This document shows positions 56,516 through 64,000 of a stretch of 64,000 nucleotides of DNA, in pieces. The stretch comes from Blattamonas nauphoetae (Eukaryota > Preaxostyla > Oxymonadida). A program made the translations under genes and the position numbers. Within the stretch, counting starts at the first letter, position 1. Every line of letters starts with the position of its first letter. The stretch lies in the NCBI GenBank assembly GCA_033064195.1, contig JARBJD010000090.1:62001-126000 (forward strand). The letters are read 5' to 3'. The notes beneath the pieces are model-generated. The model saw only the letters and a program-made list of their open reading frames with translations, did not search any database and was not told the origin of the DNA.

Positions 56516-59482
56516 ATGAGTGATTCTCTTCCTCCTGGATGGAAAGAGTATCAAGACAAGAAATCAGGACGGTCATATTGTATGGAAAATGCATTCATTG
56601 CTTTATTTTTTCGATTATTATCCAAACATCATTTCCTCAATATTGTCAGACTATAACAAGGAAACAAAGGAACGTTCCTGGAAAAAACCGCAAAATTCGA
56701 ATGCTGATCCACCCACTGAGTCGGCACCGACATTACCGCCCGGATGGGTAGGTTTGTTCCTGTTCGTTCTAATTCGTCTCACTTCAAACAACCACCTCTC
56801 CTAGAGAAAACTGAGAAATCATCAGGAAGAAAGTATTATTATAACAAATCTCTGAAGAAGTCTTCATGGACCATTCCACAAACAGATGTTCCTCCAGGTA
56901 TAATTTTTATCCATCTCGTTCACTTATCACAAATTTTCAGTATTTGCGTTCTTTTTAATCTTTTGTAGACTGCTGATGATGATCCTGAGCCTACTCCATC
57001 ACCAAGCCCTCATGCTGATCCCTCCCCATCCCTCATTGCAGACGATTCAACTGCATCATTGCCTCAGCATCCACCGCCAACTGAACCTCATCAAGAGTCC
57101 ACATCTCATCTCCCTCCTCCAACTGAATCACCTCCAACTCCTTCAGCAGACCAGCTCCCTCAACCTGATCCTGAAGCTCCTCCACCAAGTGACTTACCAC
57201 CTCCACCTTCAGATCTTCCACCACCACCTGCCCCAACTGACCTTCCACCTCCTCCTGAACCTGCCCCAGCGCCAACAACTGCGGCGCCGAAGCCAAAAGG
57301 AAAGATTGCAGCAATGGGAATGAACTTGGGGATGATGATCCCAATGGGACGTCCACCACCTCAACGCGCACAGCCTTCGCATGAGGTTGCCGCAGAAGAC
57401 ATTTCAACGGAAGATTTAATCAAACCCGAAGCTGTCCAAGTGAAGAAAGCCCCAACTGTCCAACGAAAAGCCCCTGCTAAAGCAAAAGCCGCTAATAAAT
57501 TCGCGGGGTTCCATTCAGCGGTACAACCAAAGTGGGCTGTTCTCCCACAAATTACTGCAGCGACAGTACATGCTATTGGAGCTGATGACGATGATGACGA
57601 CGAGGTAGTTGCAATTGTTAGAACAGGCGATATTCCTGGACACATTTTGACGAAACCGGAAAATAAAGGACAAACTCTTCGTTTAATTGGTGAGTATGGT
57701 CAAGAATATTTCAAACATCAGATGAGTCAATCAGTCGATCCGTCTGTTATCATCAAACATTCAGCCGAGCTCGCAAAGAAAGCTCCACCCTTTGAAATGC
57801 CTTCTGAGCTCATCGCAGAGCTTCCTCAGTTCAGCACAGATCTTTTCCAAACATCAGGTTCTCAATATCGCATTCCTTCTCTCACAAAACAATCGAAAGG
57901 ATCAATCTTCAAAAAAACTCTCGCCCTCCAGGAAGTCCTACAATTCCAACGAAGCATGATTTCAGGACCACTTTTGTCCACCACCTTGTCAGGTGGAGGC
58001 TCAGAGTTGAACAAAGACATCAAAAAGAACTTCCAAGATCTCCTTCATCTCCAGGGCATCCAGAAGGCCAAGCAAAAGGAACGCGGTGCATACGCTCAAC
58101 GTATCCTCCTCCGCGGTATTCACGGGTCGCCGTATGTGCGAGACGAGATTTATGCCCAGCTGATCAAGCAGACCAACACGAGGAAAATGGAAGTGGTGGG
58201 AAAGCCGGCACTGAACGACAAGATTTCCGAAGATGAGCGAGACTTGGCCTGGGCAATGATGATCCTTGCCTCTGACTGCTTCCTCCCCTCCCAGAACTTC
58301 GAAGTGGCTGTTCTTTCGTACCTCAAGTATTGGATTGACAGAGCCAAGCCCGAAATCGCAGCCCAGAATCCAGAACAGGACGGATTGGAAGACGCAGCAC
58401 GGCGGGAGAAGGTCGCCAGCTTTGCGAAGTTAGTATTTTCGAAATTGGTGTACCACGCTGTCTGGGGCCCAGGAAGACAGATCGACAGATTGCCTGAAGG
58501 GAAGGACCAGCGCCATCCTGTTTTGGTGAAGGAAGGTGCGTACGAAGGCGACAACATGTCCAAATATTACTTGTCGGCCGATGCTGGCTGCCCAGCCAAG
58601 CTGTGGAAGTGGAGCGACGACCAGAAAGTACAGAAACACGTCCTCTTCCCTCGCGTGCGCGAACTCACCTTCCTCGGACAGACCATCAGAGCATACTCTG
58701 TCTCAATCGAGGAGATCATGTTCCAGCAGGCCATCTACAACCCGGGACCCGAAAAGTACGCGCAGCTTGCCCTCGACCCGTCACTTCCCATTGCATCCCT
58801 CCCTCTTCCTTACATCGTCCCGTTCCTGTGGCAGCGAATCATCGACAGCGGTGGCCTCAAAGTCGAAGGAATCTTCCGCCGGAACGTGGCGAAGGAGGAT
58901 CTTCTCCGCGCCATCAACCTTCTCAACTCAGGCAACTTCCGCGCGCTGATTCCGAAGAAGGACGGAACGTACGATACGTCATGGGGTCTGAAACAGAACG
59001 TGCTTCAAAACCCACTGCTTTACACCTCACTCATGCAGAAGTGGCTGAATTTTATCCCCATCCCAATTGTCCCGTACCAGTGCTACAACTTCCTCTTCGA
59101 TGACAAGAACAAGATCGACCCGAGCCTTCCGAAAGAGGAACGCCGCCAGAAGGAGCTGGACTTGGTCATCCGAGTCGAACAGACCCTCCCTGCCGACCGC
59201 GTGTTCTTTATCAAGTACCTTATGCACATGCTGACATACGTGATGCTCCCGGAGAACTGTGCACAGAACAAGATGGAGAAGGGCAACCTTGTCACAATCT
59301 TTACCCCTTCTCTTGTCCGCATGGACAGTGAGAGTGCCATCGACCTCGCAAAGAACCTTCCGCAGGAGATGCTCCTCATCCGCCAGGTGTTTGACAGAAT
59401 TGGAATGGATGCAGTGGAGAGAGAAGCTTTCGATGAGCTCAATGAAAAGGTCAGACTCTCAATCGAGAACTCAAAGCAATGA
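56516..59482 (+). CDS. WW-WW-MyTH4-RhoGAP protein (ARHGAP39/Vilse-like)
   Basis: This domain set is that of ARHGAP39/Vilse, a Rac/Cdc42 GTPase-activating protein. Exon 1 56516-56579 and exon 2 56650-56751 together encode WW1 (LPPGWKEYQDKKSGRSYYYN ... SWKKP) and the start of WW2 (LPPGWVEKTEKSS). Exon 3 from 56805 finishes WW2 (GRKYYYNKSLKKSSWTIP). One more intron ends near 56968. A Pro-rich linker (SDLPPPPSDLPPPP) follows. The MyTH4 domain spans about 57890-58480 (LLHLQGIQ, RDEIYAQLIKQTN, WAMMILASDCFLPS). The RhoGAP domain spans about 58735-59440, with IPYIV-type start, EGIFRRN carrying the arginine-finger position, and GNLVTIFTPSLVR. The last intron's donor is uncertain. Introns are confined to the first 450 bp; 2.5 kb downstream is intronless. 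Confidence 0.92.
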
Positions 59483-59619
59483 TAGTTCATTTTTCCTTTT
59501 TTTGCACATCACTTTTTCTTTCGTGTTGATAATCTTCACTCCCATCGATTATTTGAGTTTATTTGTTCATGAAGCAGATTCCACAAACGGAGTCATTCTC
59601 AAAATCTGAAGTGAGTGAT

Positions 59620-62600
59620 TCAAGGATTCGGCGCAGGCTGTGATCCTGAAACAAGATCCGTTAACTCTGCTTTCCTTTCCTCAGAAAGCCCATTCCACAA
59701 ACCTTGAATAATCGAAGGATGCACGAAAGGAAGCAATTTTCTGAACATGTCCTCGAAGAAGAGGCTGCTTCCGGGTGCAATATATGGTGACCTGATGACA
59801 GTCAGAAGAGTCGAGACGAGACGATGGAAGGACGAGAACGATGATTCTGAAGGAACATCCGCATAAGTCCCCATCAGGATATTTGCGATGATATTTCCAC
59901 TCTGCAGACACTCGGGGGTGTTTCCTCCGCCGAGAATGACTTCGTTGTTGAGGGCGGAATACATCAGAAACTTGTTGTGACTGCATTTAGCTTCATCAAG
60001 ATCAAAACGGAGAGGGAGCTGTCGAACCCAAAATGCCAGGAGCTGCTGATGCTGCTGCCTGACGTTCTGCAGCTGGCTTGACGCGTCAATAACGTGCTGT
60101 TCCAAAATAGCCGGGTCATCTGGGATCGTGACGTCCTGCGTGGGCTGAAGGAAAACGTCGGAGAAGGTGATGGCGGTTGGGGGAGGAAGACGGAGGACGG
60201 ACGGCTGAATATTTTGTTTTCGGCTGACGACTGTTTCCAGGAGAAGGTCGACAAACTCCATCCAGTGCACAATTTTGACGAGAGCTGATACAGCTGTCTC
60301 GTGTGCGGCCATTTGATCGTCGTTCTTGAGAGGGATCAAGATGCATCGCTGGATGACATCGACCGATGCTTGGAACGAAGGGTAGAAGAGAGAGGCGCAT
60401 GAGATAGTTGGGAAAGAGGTCGACATGGCAGTTTTGACCTGGTCTGACGCAAACATGGAGAGGACGAGCTGGAGAGGAGTGACTTCCCCGTCCAAGAGGA
60501 GCCATTTCATCCATTCCATATCCTTCTCCGCAGCGATTCCTATCCCAAAGCAAGCATTCTGCCACACTTGTGTGTTTTTGTAGTTGAGAGTGAATGCAGA
60601 CTCGTCTGCGACGAAGCCCTGCTTCTTCTTCATACAATCGAGTGCACAGGCTCCTGCATACTTCACAAAGATGTCCAGCATCCTTGGAAGCACCTGGAAT
60701 GCATGCTGGCCAGAGTAGTCGAGGATGATGGTGAGCATATACATGGCTGACGACCAGTCATCATCGTCCCGGAAGATCTTTGCGTCAGGGGGGAGTTGGT
60801 CCAGTTGTGCACAGTAGAGCGGAAAGAGGTGTGTCATGCTTTGCGGGAAGTATGGTCCATAGAGCTGGCAGAGAGCTTCCGGGATGGCTGAAAGTTTGGA
60901 GAAGAAGACACCTGCAGCGTCAATTTCCTCTTGGGCTTCGTCCTCCTCGTTTCCGATGTCGGGATCATCGTCATCAAGAACATTTGTGAGCATGCGAAGA
61001 CTGTTGATCTGTTCTGACCGGAATTGTTGTGTTTCCGTTGTCTGTTTGACAGTGAATGAAGCGAGAAGCTCGAGAGGGAAGAGTGGAGGAGGATCATGTG
61101 CTGGTTGGTCGTGGTATGGGAGAGGGGGGAAGTGAGAAGGAGGAAGGAAAGGGGTGAATGAGAGGATGATTAATGACAAGTTCATCGCCAGGTCAGACTT
61201 CTCCTGGTACGACAGTTCTTTCATCGCAATCGCGCCGAGGATGTACGGAGCGATTGAATTGAAATAGACAGATGGACTTTGCACTTGGGCTTGCTCGGCG
61301 ATTTGCTCAACAGACATCTGGAGGACTGTATGAGGAAGTGGTTTCGCGAGAGCAGGGTGGATGATGTGGGTGTCGTCCTCATCGAGAACAACATCCACAT
61401 TGGCATGTGGGTTGTGGTGTGCGACAATTGCCAACATGAGAGACGCGATACATTCCTTCACGAGGCGGGTGGCGGCTGTCAGAGGAGCTGTTGTGAGATA
61501 ATACGACCGATCGTCCTGATCACTCTGCAACCCAAAATTTGTCAGAATTGACGACGGCACGCCTTCTTCCAAGGCTGCGAGACTGACCTTCAAACAATCA
61601 GGCACATACGGGGCAAAGTGAGGACCGAGCGTGATGGCGTACTGGCAAAGGATCGACAGCGCCTCCTCTCGAGCAAGGAGATCGTTGATGCCTGTTGCGA
61701 CGGGGGCGTTCTCAGTGATTTTGGAGAGGAGACCTGAGATCTGAGACGGGAGTGATCCGCTGAGTCTCCCCGCACTTTGAAGGAGAGGGGGCAGGACTGT
61801 GGGGAGAAACACAACGAAACGTGATTTGAGAAGTTGGGAGATGTTAAGCCAGCTGTCTTTGAGATATCCTGTCCGATCGTCGTATTGATGATCGTTGGTC
61901 TGTTGGAGAGACTCGGCCAGTGTCGTCATGATTGTCGTGAAGCGTTCCAAATATGGGTCGGAGGCGGTGCCCACGGAGAGGAGAAGGGAGGAGAGGGCTT
62001 GGACTGCCTGGCCCTGAAACTTCCGATCAGAGTTAGACGTTATGTTGGGCATGTTGGCTATGGGAGCAAGTGTTTCGAAGAGGTAAGGAAGCATCTGAAC
62101 TGCATCATCCTCCGTCGAGACGGCAAGGACAGTAGTGAGTGCGCGGAGAGAAAGATTGCGGATGGTCTCAGGCGAGTTTGGATCGACCGACGCTGAGGTG
62201 AGTTCCTTGTGGATGATGGCGGTGAGTCGAGAGGCGATGGGGATGCTGAGGGAGGAGAGTGATTTGGTCTCGTCCTCACTGAACAAGAATATGATGGTTT
62301 TGAGAGTTTTGTGAACGACTGGGTAACAGCTGTAACTGCTCAGACCTTTTAAAAGCACGTCGAGAAGGGTGCTTTGGAAGGGAACGACGAAGTACTTCTG
62401 CAGAACCTGGGCAAGGGTGTTGATCGCATAGACAGCAGAGTAGGCCTCCAGTTGGGCGGGGAAGTCGAGAAGTGTCGCTCCAGACTGATCTTCGGGAAGA
62501 CTCTGCGGATACTTGGAGAGTGACTGGAGGACGAGAGAGAGGAGACTCTGGAGGATGGTGGGGTCCTTGACTTTATCGAACAGCCCCACAACACACCCAC

Positions 62601-63848
62601 TGATGACATAGTTCGCCACGACATGATGTCGATACGCAGTTTGGCATTCCGACTGGCCATCCGCGTTGAAGAAGACAAGCTGCATGACGAGCTGAGCAAA
62701 GAGGTCGAAGAAGTCTTTCGGTTTGATTGCTGAGGAAACTCGTTCGAGGACCTGAACACAACGCCCAAGCACAGACTCACTGTCATCAATCGAGGACTGC
62801 CCACTGCTCATCCAGTCCTCCTCGTCCTCGGGCTCCTCGAACTCGAGCATGAATCCAACCACAGACGTCAGGAAAATGGTGATAAATCCAGGAAGGACAG
62901 ACTCAGTGGTACCCGACCGCGATAAGTTTTTGAAAAATGTCTTTTTAACTTGATCGGCACTTCCTGTTGTCGCTATCGAGACAAACTCGAGACAAAGGAA
63001 TCGTATCTGTTGAGAATGGATAGACTGTTGATGATGTTCATCGTTTTGGTTGATTTTATTAGGTGAATAAGATGGCTGTGTGAGAGGGGCGGAAGAGTAA
63101 CCGATGATGGTGAACATTCCCGGCAGTAGTCTCGTCATCATGGCCTCACCAAAGAAAGTCGGTCGCTTTTGGATAATATCAATCATATGTCTGAGTATAG
63201 TACATGAATCCTCGTTCTTTCTTTCATCGAGACACGAGGTGAGAAGCTATACAACAAATATCTGCGAATAAGAACAAACCGTGAGTAAATGAGGGATCAG
63301 AGTGTGTAGGCTTGAAAAAAGTGGATCTTCTTTTGGAATAGATTGTACAATGGACGATAGGAGTTCGGCTGCTTTGAGTTGTACCTGGGTGATTCAAAAA
63401 GAGAAGCAAAAAACTTGTCTGTCAGAACAGTCTGTGAAACAATTGAGAATGAGGCCAATGAGTTGGTTCAGATGTGGAATCACAATCTTCGAACAATCAT
63501 ACACGACTGCAATCATTCCACGAAGGGCATATTTTCTGTTCGATGGATCAGAGTCGTGAGCGACATGAAGGAGGAATGGTACAATGTCAGGCCAAAAAGA
63601 CTGATCTGAAAGGATACAGATTAACATGAAAATGACCAACCCGTCAAATATGATGTGATACCAAACTCGGCGATTGCGTCAGCTGTAAGTCGTTTTGTTA
63701 AGTCATTTGCGGTTGGATCCAGGAGAACGTTGGAGAGACAAACCCGAAGCTCAGAAATTTGCTCATGAGGTAACGAAAAAAGAATTGATTGAGGATTTGT
63801 TCGATAAACAAATCCATCTCGGAGTTTGAGGAGGACAAAGCATTGGGC
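59620..63848 (-). CDS. Importin-beta karyopherin (IPO5/Kap121-like), 5' end at or beyond right edge
   Basis: Importin-betas carry cargo through nuclear pores using HEAT repeats. Exons read so far are 63848-63662, 63605-63415, 63384 to about 63264, and a long one of 59620 to about 63190; introns are 56 and 30 nt plus an unresolved one at about 63190-63264. The first exon (LSNVLLDPTANDLTKRLTAD then AIAEFD) matches the family's HEAT 3 (the 'RKKICDAVAELA' type), then FWPDIVPFLLHVAHDSDPS matches HEAT 4. The long exon contains many HEAT pairs, an acidic loop (EFEEPEDEEDW) and RTGYLKDSWLNISQLLKSRF. The C-terminus is DLVSGSQPAPNP. At least 1.3 thousand residues are present. The first one or two HEAT repeats lie in or beyond the last 150 bp. 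Confidence 0.85.
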
Positions 63849-64000
63849 CTGGAAGAGAAGAGACATGACTGAATGATGAACAAAAGACTCATACTTGAAT
63901 ATTATGATGAAAAGATAGAGTTTGGATGCTCAACGAAACAAAATGTGTGATATTTTGATGATACAATGATAGGATGATAGTCTGAGCATTTGTGACAAGA

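Noticed and set aside
1-64000. tRNA genes, rRNA genes and CRISPR arrays
   Set aside because: Short GTTCGA-type strings occur (for example near 1645, an intron donor) but none sits in a cloverleaf context. The only regular repeats are coding tandem repeats and transposon ends.

Overview
The window is nuclear DNA from a compact, intron-bearing eukaryote, almost certainly a protist. Genes lie head-to-tail, divergent or convergent with gaps of about 30 to 600 bp. Most coding regions are interrupted by very short GT-AG introns (mostly 25-60 nt), stop codons are standard (TAA, TAG and TGA are all used), and the gene set is typically eukaryotic: PROPPIN, LSM14, nucleolar GTPase, UTP4, a COP9 subunit, a NEK kinase, RNase Z, importin-beta. 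The gene style and the flavin/Fe-S dihydropyrimidine-dehydrogenase-like enzyme would fit an anaerobic metamonad such as a preaxostylan (oxymonad). That placement is inference from general knowledge; no marker in the window proves it.

Layout, left to right. 0-11 kb: the 3' part of a PROPPIN gene (-), LSM14/Scd6 (+), a GNL3/Nug1-type GTPase (-), an SLC44/CTL transporter (-), UTP4/cirhin (-) and an unidentified gene that starts 31 bp away (+). 11-15 kb: a poorly resolved coding stretch, then a COP9-subunit-3-like gene and a low-complexity tail or second gene. 14.85-19.74 kb: a largely whole DIRS-type tyrosine-recombinase retrotransposon with inverted terminal repeats and an internal complementary region; its right terminal repeat carries a 355-bp foldback Tc1/mariner-type MITE with a TA duplication. 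19.9-30 kb: a disordered protein (-), the dihydropyrimidine-dehydrogenase-like enzyme (-), and two disordered proteins (+). 29.7-39.4 kb: a coiled-coil/C2-like/acidic-repeat protein, RNase Z, an A20/AN1 protein, an acidic protein, a coiled-coil protein and an 82-residue ubiquitin-like protein ending in Gly-Gly-His. 39.5-50.6 kb: a NEK1-like kinase, a small acidic protein, a large unknown protein with a C-terminal hydrophobic helix, and a Gln/Asn-rich protein. 50.9-64 kb: an 1807-residue TPR/disordered protein, a WW-WW-MyTH4-RhoGAP protein, and an importin-beta of the IPO5/Kap121 kind reaching the right edge.

Functional themes are ribosome assembly (UTP4 for the small subunit, GNL3-like for the large), RNA handling (LSM14, RNase Z), nuclear transport, ubiquitin-related control (CSN3, A20/AN1, ubiquitin-like protein), autophagy lipid sensing (PROPPIN) and cytoskeletal signalling (NEK, RhoGAP). 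Nothing suggests an operon or a single dedicated pathway.

Two genome-scale patterns stand out. Introns crowd into the first few hundred bases of most genes, and those 5' parts look AT-rich while the long intronless 3' parts look GC-rich. Several introns are extremely short (about 19-25 nt). Exon boundaries given here were worked out by reading frame and splice dinucleotides only and have no transcript support.
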